From NCBI GenBank assembly GCA_026545765.1, contig CM048844.1, positions 74,295,590 to 74,359,589 on the forward strand: a stretch of DNA of 64,000 nt. Reading direction: 5' to 3'. Both the position numbers and the translations under genes were made by a program. Positions 38,799-50,500 of the stretch are shown in pieces. Position 1 is the stretch's first letter. Every line of letters begins with the position of its first letter. A model generated the notes under the pieces. That model saw only the letters and a program-made list of their open reading frames with translations, made no database searches and was not told the DNA's origin. Source of the DNA: Plantago major (taxonomy: Eukaryota; Streptophyta; Magnoliopsida; Lamiales; Plantaginaceae).

Positions 38799-39741
38799 TG
38801 TTAGAACTGTAGGACCGGGATTGGTACTTCTGGACAGTTTCAAACGATGTTGACTATTGATGTTGAGTCAACACCGTTTCTCAACAGTGAACAGTGTTCA
38901 GCTAAACTACGACAATAGTAAACTGTGATCGACAGATGTCTGTAAAGTGCAGCGGAATAAAACTGAACACGAGATTTCTCAAGCCGGTATAAAAAGATAC
39001 CGACGGTGCCGAAGCAAAACTTCTACTAAAATTGAAAAGTAGAATTACAAAAATAAGTTTAATTCAATCACAAACGATTGATTAAACTTACAGAAAACTA
39101 GACCTAGAACAGATAAGAAAAACCTATTCTAGTTCAATGATACTAGAGTAATTCTCAATCTTTAGAGAACACTCACAAGTAAACACCGAGGTAAAGGTCT
39201 AGTAAAGGAAGAAGCCTAAAACAATATAATGTTCTCTGTTTTTTGTTCTTAGGTTCGGCAGCTTGCAACGCCTCCTTCTTCCGCTATATATATAATTGCG
39301 ATAACTCATGTCCAAGAAAGAACAAGTCGGCAGCAGGCCCAAGTCTTAACAAACTTGGATTCTATGGTAAGGAAACTTCCTTTGATGTATTAATGGTATA
39401 AGGAGTCTTCTAGATATCAATCTCTTTTAAATCTCACTTTCCTTATAGCATAAAATTCTTCCATGAATCATTATGGCAGCTTCCTTACAACAATTATGGA
39501 TCCTTTAATCTTCAAGCCCATCACGCCTATTCCTCTTATTTAGCCCATGACAAGAATCGCCTTTCTGATGACGTTTGATACGATGGCCATCAGAACCAAT
39601 TGTGATCCATTAAGCATGTTGAGGCCCAACTTGATATATCCTACAAAATAACCATAGAAAAACAACTACAATTGTCGAACCGGTTAATAAACGAAGAAAG
39701 GCCGAATTAACAAAACAAGTGCAATATAAATTGCACTTTCA
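38799..39741 (-). repeat. 3' LTR of the second minus-strand copia fossil, 943 bp
   Basis: In element direction it starts TGAAAGTGCAATTTATATTG right after an AAGGGGGAGA polypurine tract and ends CCGGTCCTACAGTTCTAACA. Both features are typical of SIRE-like copia LTRs. A TATA-containing imperfect hairpin (CGGTATC / ATACCG) lies near 38,980-39,005. Confidence 0.75.
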
Positions 39742-41250
39742 ATCTCCCCCTTAATTCTTGCCTTTCTTCACAAAAACCTGAAATGTAGTTAGTAGGAACA
39801 CAAGGTAATATCAAGCAACTCCCCCTTGCTCCAAGAACTCCCCCTTAATACAAAAAAAAACCAAGAGTACAAACATTCTCCCCCTTTTTTGTGAGGAAGG
39901 AAAGAAAACGAAGTTCTTTTACAAAAACTTCACCATCTTGGTAATCTGTTGAGGACCTGCAGAAAAAGTACTAATGTTGTCGAAATGATGTTGACTCAAC
40001 ATTGTAGTAAACACTGGCAAAGAAAGTAGCAAAAGCAGGACTATAGGATGATCAATTTGAAGGCGATGTCGTGAATAGAGTGGATGGTCACCGGAGGCGT
40101 TGATGTGAAGAGAGCGGATGGTCAAGTACACAGCTTACAAGATAATTCATGATGGGTGTTGTTGGGTTTGCTTCAAGGTAGATTCCTGCAGATATATATC
40201 AAAGCAACGAAAAACTGTGCACAACTGTTAATTAAAGATTAAAGTTGCAAGTAAAACAGTTATCCGTCAAGTCAACGTAATCAGATAAATGAGATAAACC
40301 CTAGGAGGTTGACCAAAATCTTGATCTTAAAGAAAATGACCGAAATGCAAGTACAAGAATGCGAAACCAAAAACCCGAAGAAAACACCTTAGACCTACTC
40401 CCCCTCAAACCCAAAAACACACAGAATTAGAGCACAAAAAAATGGAGCACAACAAAAGAGCAAATAGTACTTCATGCACAGTCAATGTTGACCTGAATGT
40501 TGACTCAACATTGATGACAACATCGGGAAATCAGACCACTCTTAATGTAAGTCAGCCAGGAAACCAAGTCAAAATGTGCAGATTCGATTAACACCACTGA
40601 TGCTGCAGGAAAAACAGAAAGAGAAAGGAATACCAAAGAAACACACCCAACATTGCCTCAAAAAGTAAATTGAACAATTAGCATAAGTTTGAGTGGGGGT
40701 GACCATGAGACCGTGAACCATGTCAAATAATTGAAACACGTATGAATCCGCTCCAAAGCCGAAGCCTATGCGGAGTTAGGCAAACACACGTCTCATGGCA
40801 TAAAGAGCACTCATTTGACCACATTGGGTTATTTGGTACTCAGAAAGTGAACCAGCAGCATTATGAGAATCGGCACTTTTGTGCGTGTCGGTTTCCAGTA
40901 CAGGCCATCAATCCTCACGACATATGACACATTGGCCACGTCGATATCTGGATAGTATTTGAAACCTGTCCAACACGATCCTCGACGGAAACACTTCGAG
41001 CCCTTTTTATCATAATTCATTAGATTTATTAAGCATAAAGAGCAGGAGGCAACATCAAGTGCGAGTCAAGGTACGAGTAAAAACAGCCAAAAAGCAGTGG
41101 GTTTTACATAAAGCAAACACACAGGAGACTCGACCCCTTTCAACCTTGGTTTCAAACAGCCTTTCAGACCCTAAGCATCACCACTGTAAGCTACAAAACA
41201 AGATCAGCCAAAGACAAGTACAGAAGCACAGGAGCACAGAAACACACAGT
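38799..41250 (-). mobile_element. Ty1/copia fossil, 3' LTR plus 3' internal part only
   Basis: Minus-strand element related to the plus-strand copy at 34,849-38,415. Its 3' LTR occupies 38,799-39,741. The internal sequence before it (39,742 to about 41,250) is the non-coding tail after pol, with several G-rich polypurine-like runs in element direction (AAGGGGGAGA next to the LTR; others at about 39,820-39,890). No pol was found, so it is incomplete. The right boundary is where texture changes near 41,250 and is approximate. Confidence 0.7.
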
Positions 41251-41940
41251 AAATTGAACTTTCAACTTATTAATATTGTTGAAAAAAACTATTTAATTAG
41301 TAATAATTTACATTATTGTAGAACTATTAATTATAGTACAATTTTAAATAAGATTAAATTATATTGCAAAGAAAAAAGTAGTTAAGATTAGGGGTAAAAA
41401 AGGAAGAAAAAAAATTGGTCCACTAACTACTCTGATAGTCTTCCCTTTTATAATAGTAATAGATTTTAAATAAAAATATATTTTTATAGTTTATGTACTA
41501 TCTCATATTTTTGTTCATTTAACCCTTCATTTATAAATTATTTTAATTATATTTATATAATTTAGTTTTAAAATGCACGTGGAGTTTAATGAGAAGTCTT
41601 GAAATCATGCAATAATAAAGCTTCATTGTATATTGAGTACAGAGGATAAAAATGACATACATGTACATGCGTGGGCTTGTTCACGGTCCATCGATAGTGG
41701 TCACTGGTCAGGTTATGGGCAGGTCGTCACCTAGTACAAAACTCGGCTAAATCTTGAATACACGCATTTTCCTCATCGCGGCAGTAGGTTCAGATGTACA
41801 TTACACCAGGTAGGGGTGGATCCAGATTTTTTTTTTTAAATCCAGAGCTAATTAAAACTAATGATAAATAAATTTTGAAATCAATTTAAGATGCAGGATT
41901 TTTTGAAATACGTGGCAAATTTTATTACTTTTTAAATATA
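41251..41940. other. AT-rich intergenic DNA
   Basis: No gene recognised. Around 41,400-41,470 a phrase (TTGGTCCACTAACTA, TTCCCTTTTATAATAGTAA) resembles the end of a small non-autonomous transposon, but the other end was not found. Confidence 0.35.
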
Positions 41941-42174
41941 CTCTCGCATTCAACTTCTCGCATTCCATGTTGCGACATCTCAATTATAGCTTCACATCTC
42001 TTAAATGGAAAATATCTCTCTTATTTTATCCATTATTTCTTTTATTTTATTCACTATCCCTCCTACTTTATTACTATCTATTTTCTACGTTATTATCATC
42101 TCTCCTACTCTTTTTACTAATCTCTTATAACTTGTGTTCGGACTCGCGGAAAGTTGAAATCGAGACGGAGGGAG
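41941..42174. mobile_element. Stowaway-like MITE, ~234 bp
   Basis: The right end GACGGAGGGAG and the subterminal word AAGTTGAAATCGAGACGGAG are mirrored at the left end (CTCTCGCATTCAACTTCTCGC). Both ends are flanked by TA (41,939-41,940 and 42,175-42,176), the target duplication of Stowaway/mariner-type elements. The interior is TC-rich with no coding. Confidence 0.65.
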
Positions 42175-42176
42175 TA

Positions 42177-42966
42177 TATTTTTTTATGGATGGATAGTAA
42201 TAAATTGAGTTAAAGAGATAATGAATTTAAGATTGATAGCAAATAAGAAAAACATGGTATGATACAACTTCAAAACTTAATTTTAATTAATTACTATTTA
42301 TCAACTTCACAATTCAAATTCTCATTTCAAACACTCACGGGGTATCAAATCCAAGATACCGAAGAATTGAAACTGGAAATGGAGAACACGCGAATGTGGC
42401 GGCTAATTGAAATACACTTGATGTACAATTAATTAAGTATTTTCTTTAATCTTATATATTATCATTGCCTAGTGGACAAGTGATGTTGCTCTGTGTTGTC
42501 TTATGAAGAAAATGTACGGAATCCGGTATACACACACAAGCGGCGTATACTAACTTATTATTGCACACAGCACACGTATGGTGTCATTTTGCGACATATG
42601 GTCGACCATCAATATTCAACATGAGAAAACCACTAAATGAGTAATACACAAACAGCAAGCCATGCGTTCATGCAGAGGTGCTCATCATGTCCCCAGAAAC
42701 CAATCATCTCAGCTTTTATTTTTATTTTTTCAAACAACAAAACTTTATTCATAACTCATTAACAAAGTACAAGGAGAATAAAAAATACTCAAAAATCGGA
42801 AATACAACTCAAACCCCACACCATCCCGATAGGGACTGTTCGGGACATTCACGATTAAAAAAGTATAGGTACGGAGGTACCCAAAGACCCTTTACCTCTA
42901 GGTAGACCTCATCAGAACCTTACAAACTCTTTCATCATTACAAAAATCCAGACAGTGCTCATTTGG
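42177..42966. other. Intergenic DNA and 3' flank of the receptor kinase gene
   Basis: No gene in 42,177-42,700. The last part, from about 42,720, is probably the 3' UTR of the minus-strand kinase gene; it carries a poly(A) signal. A T-run (42,717-42,731 on the plus strand) could alternatively be the tail of a truncated LINE inserted in the 3' UTR. Confidence 0.45.
42744..42749 (-). terminator. Candidate poly(A) signal of the receptor kinase gene
   Basis: AATAAA on the minus strand (TTTATT on plus), about 217 bases after the kinase stop codon and in a T/A-rich context. Position and sequence suit a plant poly(A) signal; use is not shown. Confidence 0.45.
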
Positions 42967-44560
42967 CTACAATGGATCGGGGATTAAAGTTGAACTATAA
43001 ATCTCATGACTCCTGAACATTTCCACATCGTTGAAATTCCACTCAGTTAAGTAGTTGGGTTTTAACGTAACAGACAGAACCTCAATATCTCCAGTTAGCA
43101 TAGCCACGACACGAGACATTGAGGGACGAGAGCTGGGCGATGCTTGTGTGCATAGAAGACCTATGGTGATGACCTTTTCAACAATAGCCTCATCAAATTC
43201 TTGTAAACTTGGATCAACCAGCTCCATTTGTCTCTTGTTTCCATGAAGATTCCAAGCCTGCACAGTGAATTTACGTGCTAATTAGAATGTTTTCATACTA
43301 TTAATACTCATGAAGACATCTATCAGAATAGAACAAAGACAATGACAAAGTGATACCATTTCAAGAAGATATATCTTGTCATCATCAAAACTCATGTCAG
43401 AATTTGGCCTTCCGCTTACTATCTCTAGGACTACAACTCCAAAGCTAAAAATATCAGCTTTTTCAGTCAAGTGTCCGTGCATAGCATATTCTGGGGCAAG
43501 ATATCCTCTACATGAATTCCAAATAGGACTTTGTTAATATAGTTCTTCTCACTCTTCAATAAATCTAACTTGGACCATATAGCTACTAACTTACAATTAA
43601 TATTGAAACATGGGAAAAAATGTACGGTTTTAATTGTGAATCTTACCGTGTGCCTGCAATTTTAGTACTTATATGCGTGTCTTTATCATCAAACAATTTG
43701 GCCAGGCCAAAATCTGAAATTTTTGGTGTGAAATCACAATCAAGCAAAATATTGCTTGCCTTCACATCCCTGTGCACAATGCGAGGTTGTGATTCCTCAT
43801 GAAGATAAGCAAGGCCGCGTGCCACTCCCAACAATATATCATAACGTGCAGGCCAATCAAGATATAATCTACTACTGCCTGTTTCATCAGAGCACAACAG
43901 TTTAGCATTTACAAAAGAAAAACAGTTAATAAATGCATGGCGAAGAAGACATATATACCAATTCCAAATAGTAATTGATCGAGACTCTTGTTTTCGAGAA
44001 ATTCATACACCAACAAACGCTTAACACCCTCAATGCAGCACCCATACAGTTTTACAAGGTTTCTATGTTGCACTGCAGATGTGGTAGCTATTTCAGCAAT
44101 GAACTGGCTCTTTCCATGATCTGATGCCACAGATAATTGTTTAACAGCAATTTTTCTTCCATCTCCTAGTGTTCCCTGATGGTAAATTAAGAAAAAATAT
44201 TCATCACTAACATATTTCGTATGAATTAAAGAACATAAATTTATGTAGAAGTAACAGGAACACAAAACATATTAACATTTCAAAAGTTAAAAAGATATCT
44301 GCTTATGCCCCGAATATTGCATAAAATCTACTCTATTTTATTTTCTTCCGAAATTTTGCATCTTAGATTTCACAAAATGCAGAATATATGGCTTGTAATT
44401 AGTGCCTTGAAATCTCTTTAAAAATAAAATTAATTACCTTGTACACTGGTCCAAATCCTCCTTCTCCGAGCTTATTACTTGGACTAAAATTCTCCGTTGC
44501 CACTTTGAGATCAGCATAAGTATATGTGCAAGGTCGTGTGCATGCATCAATCCCCAATAA
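42967..44560 (-). CDS. Receptor kinase exons 20-24: Ser/Thr kinase domain
   Basis: All kinase landmarks are present: glycine loop [11 protein letters not shown], catalytic lysine in IAVKQL, alphaC glutamate in [12 protein letters not shown]-type catalytic loop [17 protein letters not shown] motif (GYLAPEYAM) and the family's SGRPNSD and [11 protein letters not shown]. It ends at a stop at 42,967-42,969. There are no internal stops. The only visible damage is the hAT insertion at the start of exon 20. The kinase exons look as well kept as the ectodomain, so the insertion is likely recent, or the exons are still used in some transcript. Confidence 0.88.
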
Positions 44561-47500
44561 CAGTGTTGTCAATACCGGATCGCGTCGCGTCGCGCCCGAT
44601 CTAAAAAAGTGGGATAGCGGGATCGCACTACCGGGATGACCGGGATACTGAAGTTCTATATAAATAATATATCATATATTAACATAGACATATAAGCTTA
44701 ATATAAACCCAATTAAATGAATATAAAGTCATAGATTACTCCATAAAGAGTCACAAAGACACAAACAAAGTCTAAAGATATAAATAAGTCTTACAAAACA
44801 TAATATCACCAAGACACCAACCAAATCATAAAGACATAAACGAGAAGTCTTAAACCAAATCATAAACCATAAGTCTTAAACCAAATCATAAACGAGAAGT
44901 CTTAAACCAAATCATAAACCATAAGTCTTAATCAGATTCAAGGTAAAACTCTTCTTCCTCTTCTTCACTTCATCACTTTCGACAAACTCCCCCTCATCAT
45001 CCATGTCCTCAATCATCACTTCTTTCCCCTTAGCTCTAGCACTAGCACTAGCACTTGAACTTCTAGGTCTACTAGCACTATTCTGTCTTGATTCTCAATC
45101 ATCACTTCTTTCCCCATCATTACTGTCGCGGGCGCAATCTCGCGCGATTTCCGGGATCCCGGAAATTTGATCGCACCCGGGAAAGTCCGGGAAGCTATGC
45201 TTCCCGATATCTACAGGTCTATCCCAGTAGACCTGCAAAACGCGATGCGATTCCGGGATCGCGCGCGATCCCGGCGCGATTAACAACACTGCCCAATAAT
45301 TCTAAAAATTCATAGAAAAACAAGGATCTCATTTCAGCAAATAGAGTTGATATAGTTTTATTCTAAATGACAAAGCAATTTTACTTGAATGATACACTCG
45401 GAAGAACAGAACAACTTGTGTTAAATGGTCTAATGTTAGACGGGTGCAAACTAGAAGAAAATGAGCATAACACTTGGATGGGTGGTGGTATTTTAAGGCC
45501 AGTCTTAACCATTAGACCATCCACTACAAGTTTTTGCCTTGGACGAATTACTATGTGGCAAAAAATTAAAATTAAACACTTGGAGAGGTTCTCTTGCTCA
45601 TACTCTTCTTACCATGATCCTCAAGTTCTTTTTGCCTTTTCCTTTTGTGGTGCATATAACATAATGAAGCTAGGAAAATCAACGTTGCAGCGCCAACTGG
45701 GACAACAACCCCAACGATTAAACCATTATGACTCCTATTCACATTGGGTGGAACGTTTAGAACAGTTGGATTGAAATCTGCCCAGTCAAATTTTATAGTC
45801 AGCTTACATCATGTTGAAAAAATTAGGACTAACAATTGTAAAGTTTCTTGAAGTAAGCGATACCTGGAGTGGCACTTATAGCAGAAATCAAAGGTCCATA
45901 AGTACCATCATAAGGTATAGTATAAGTCCCTTTTCCCGCCCAAAAGAAGTGGATCTCAAGATAATTATCTGTCACCAGGGCAGTGTATTCCCTAACAACA
46001 GCTCTTAATACAGTACCTCCAGCCTCTCTCTGTATATTGAAGTCACGCGCATGAAGAATTCCCTAGAACAACGTAGCAATATAAGTTATCCCATTAAGTG
46101 ACGTGAAATGAAAGTTTCTCATATTATAAACTCAAACAAGTCCGAACCAACTCAACTAACAATAACAGATATGGAACGTGTAACTCCTTAATCAAATCCT
46201 TACATAATAGAAAGAAAAAAGAAAAAAAAAATCCCTGTTGACAGGATTTGTAATTCCATACAAACCTGAATATATATGTCGAAAGCCCGCCTTCCTAGAC
46301 TTTCCCATATATCGATACCAACAAATTGTGTCTCTGCAAACTGGAGCCTCACAGTATAATTACCATTTTCAAGGCGTAGGCCGTAGTATCTCAATGATCC
46401 AGTGGACACTCGAGCCGTTTGGAACAACTCGTAATCTGAAGTGTTTGCGAATCTTCTTTCAGAGAAACTCCGGTACCTTGGATTGTTATTAAAAGACGGC
46501 AAACCAACATTACTAACAGCCCATCTGCCTGTACTAGTCATCTGATATGTTGCTGGACCAAGAGTGCCATTCTCCATATCATACACCACTCGATCACGAG
46601 TCATAATTTCTGGACCACCACATTTAATAGCAAAGCTAGAATCTGCATATCAAAATAATCCATAGAATCAGTTGTCTCCAGATCAATCTCAACAATAACA
46701 TAGGTGAGATGCATAGAATTACTGCAAGTTATTCACATCGGAAACAAAGATTTAAACCCTCACAAATCACATGTACAAATCTGAAGGCCTCTTTCATCAG
46801 TTTCGTGTTACATTGTAGTTAGTGATTTTTAGAACACATAAGTACATATCTGAACTTGGAAAAATATAGAGAATAAATAGTTATACTGCAACTTACAGAT
46901 AGGAGATCCCCGACCGCATGGGAAACTCCTCTGGAGACAATCCAAACCAGAGGGCAACACTCTGTGTGGAACAACATAATAATTCATAGTAAAAAATGCA
47001 TGACAATTTGTTGGTTAATACAAACTAAATAGCTAGCTGATGAACGTAACAAACTAGAAGGGTATAGCTTCGAAATTCACCTACTGATGGATCTATTGAT
47101 AACGAGGTTGTTCGCCACCAAATTACTACAGAGATTAAGATAAATGTCAATGCACATGAATGGAAAAGTGTAACAGACTTACAAATCTACAATTATACAA
47201 TTAGTTACCGTACATAGACAAATTTTGTTCCCTGATCCAAAAAGGAAAGCTTCCAGACAATCCATTATATGATACATCTCTGCAAGCACGCAATAAGGAT
47301 GTTATGTACCATCTAACTCAATCAAATTATAAAGGTAATGAAAAATGTACAGAAGAATAAGCCAATAGAGCTAGAGTAATAACATACATAGTTAGGAGCC
47401 GCTGACTCTTTTGAGTCGGTAGTGCACCAGTTAACATATTATTTCCAAGAAACCTGGAAATAATGGGTCTTACATAAGCTTTATTTCTTGCTCCGTGTAG

Positions 47501-50500
47501 GAAATTAACTTTCAAATATAAGGGAAAAGTAACAATTACAAGTGCACAAGTGAATCAAGGTTCAAAAGAAAATCTGGAATTGTTCCCGACAAACTGTTGA
47601 AGCTCAAATCCCTGAAACATATAAATCACACTAGCTTTAGAATGAGCTAGTAAAACTATATATATATATATATATAGTTAATCAAATGTAGCAAACTACA
47701 CACTATCTGACTGCAGCTTTTTTTTCCTTTATCTAACTTTCATGTTCACTCGTCAAAAAAAGAAAAAAGAACAAAAAATAAAGACATCACAGGATAGAGA
47801 TAGTTACAAGTATGTCAGGTTTTGAAATTCACTCAGAAATGATGGTATTTCACCAGAAATGTTGTTGTTCCGTAAATTCCTGCAATAAACAACAGTTAAT
47901 TGTGCAATGAATGGAATTACAGCTAGCCAAAATGGACAATTATGACATGGTATATTCTTACAAGATTGACAGAGAGTTCATATTTCTGAGGAAATCCAAC
48001 GATGTGCTTCCATTTACTAGATCACTGATTCTCCTACATATAGATAGTCACATTAACCAAAGTTGGGCATCGCTAGTACATGGAAAAATGGATGTGTATA
48101 TATATAGTCTGATAGTCACCATCTAAAACCACTCGGGATTAGACCAGAATGTGACAATAGCAGCATATCAATTTGGCATAATTTATGTTTGCAAATAGAG
48201 AAGATCGAAAATAGTAGTCCACTTACAACTCATTCAATGAGGCTAAACCAAGAAAGGATGATGGTATTGAACCTCGAAATGAATTGCCCTGGAGCCTCCT
48301 GCAGAAGCCATACGTGATCGGTATTCGATACAGAGAACAAATGTATGATTATGCAAGTACAACAACAGACAACAGTGATAAAAATTAGAGGTTGATTAAT
48401 AGTGGAGTAACTCACAAACTATTGAGGTTAGACCAATTGCCGATGAAATCAGGAATCCGACCAGTGAATTCGTTGTCACAAGCATACCTAAGAACAAATT
48501 TGTGAGATAATGGAGTTACAATTACCAGTATATAATACTTATTGACGCATAAATTGAGGAAGAAGAACAAATTATAGTAGTAGTATTACGCAGTCTCCAA
48601 ATTCCTGAGCCTAGCAAACGAAGAAGGAATTTCACCAGAAACTCCACTACTATCGATGTGCCTGGAGATCAGAGACGATAGCTACAAAATGTAAGATTAA
48701 GAAAGAGTACCATAAATTTTCCATGTGATTTCTCATGCTCTTTCAACACTGCTGTGAAATGTGAATACCCAATTTTAATTTCCCCCCAAAATATTACTAT
48801 TTGAATACTTGCAATTTCATCCCCCAACAATGTAAAACTCCACACTGCCATCAACCCATTCTTTTTGGTGAAGTTGCAAGTTCTCATTAATTTTTTTTTT
48901 TTTTTTTTTATGTATTTTACGGTTTATTAGATGATAGGACGGTTACATTCTCATCTTACATTTGAGTCTCACACGTTCTATTCTATTAGAGAGTAGACCA
49001 TTGGTTACACCCCTAACATCTAAAAATCTTATCATATTGTAACACTATTGCAACTTCTAAATAAAGTTTCACCGTAGTCCGGACTGGACTTTCTGAATTA
49101 TGATTCCATCTTTTTTACCTACATAACGCAAACTACAAACACCTATAAAATTTTAACTTTATACAAAATACATTTTTTCACAACCCAATTACTATTCATG
49201 AGTTACAATGCAATTAAAATCCGATAAATTTTAACTCTTAGTCAAATAGTTGTGATCTTAAATGATGCTGTAGTGTATGATTGGAATTTGGAAGTAACTT
49301 ACAGTTTAGTTAATCTTGTTAAGTTGCCCATCTCCGGTGGCAACGGACCGGAGAAATTGTTTATGCCAAAGGATCTGTACATAAGATCAAAATATATTCA
49401 GTACCAAAAGTGAGTATAACTACATACTTTATATAAAGTTGAAAGTGATGATAAAATGACATTACAAGGATCTTAATCCGGTGAGCTGTCCAAGTTCTGG
49501 TGGAATTTCCCCGGATAGTGCATTCACGCCAAATGACCTATTCACATTATTATTTATTAGCCAATAATATTTATATACTCCATGTAAATTTGGAGTCATA
49601 TCACAATTCATTTTTTGACTGTACATATTATAGCTAGGTTTGGATATTTAAAACATAAAAGTACTGGTAGTATATAAACTTACAAGTATTGCATGCTATT
49701 TAAATTCCGTATGGAGGCAGGAATTGCACCCGTCAGATAATTATTCCCAAGATTTCTAATACAAACAACAAAACAAACTTTAAGTCTCAAACAACAAAGT
49801 AAAATAAAATTAACCTATAGACCACTGCAACAAAGTTTTTACTTGTATGTGCATTGAATTAAACAGGGAGCAAGTCTTGCAATGAATTAATTTTTCTAAA
49901 TAATAGGAGTGTCATGCATTCAAGGGGTTCTCTTGTACAAGAATTAGACAATTTCTAATTACGCATCTAGATAATAAATAGCTAGAATTGATCATAAATG
50001 GGATGGATGTACGTACTATAACATAGATGAGCTGAGTTGCCTGATGGTTTGATCAAAGTAAGTTTATTACGTGTATTGCCTGATGGATTTATGATGCACT
50101 TGAATTTTTAGAAAGGTTGCTAGCTAGATATTTGTATAATTAGACGTGCAAATCAATTGACATACAGATCAATGAGATAACTGAGATTCCATAACTCCTG
50201 TGGTAATGGTCCTTGAACGTTCCGTTGATAGACCCTCCTGCGCACAATTTATTGACGGAGAAAATCAAGTCGTAGTATGTCAGATTTTGTAGCATGCACA
50301 ACTTTAATTCATGTTGTATTTACCATCTTTCAGATAAGTAGCTGGTGAATTTACACGTACGTTCTTTAGTACTAGTAAATACCACAATACTTACAGATTA
50401 GTAATGTGGCAAGTTGTGTTGGCAGAGTAGGAGCAATCACACTTGATACCGGGATTAATTTCATTAATTGCAGTATCATCAACTGCAACCCCACTACATA

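Noticed and set aside
40742-41020. Open frames on both strands at 40.74-41.02 kb, considered as a captured gene or env-like frame
   Set aside because: They lie in the 3' non-coding tail of a copia fossil, are short, and match nothing I recognise on either strand.
45088-45315. Arg/Pro-rich open frames at 45.1-45.3 kb
   Set aside because: Frames through the GC-rich terminal part of the hAT element.
45367-45774. 135-residue plus-strand open frame
   Set aside because: Antisense shadow of the receptor kinase transmembrane exon and its introns.
48586-48592. A GC-AG intron at the end of kinase exon 7 (ACT|GCGTAA)
   Set aside because: A canonical donor two bases later (CTGC|GTAATA) joins the next exon in the family frame, so no rare donor is needed.
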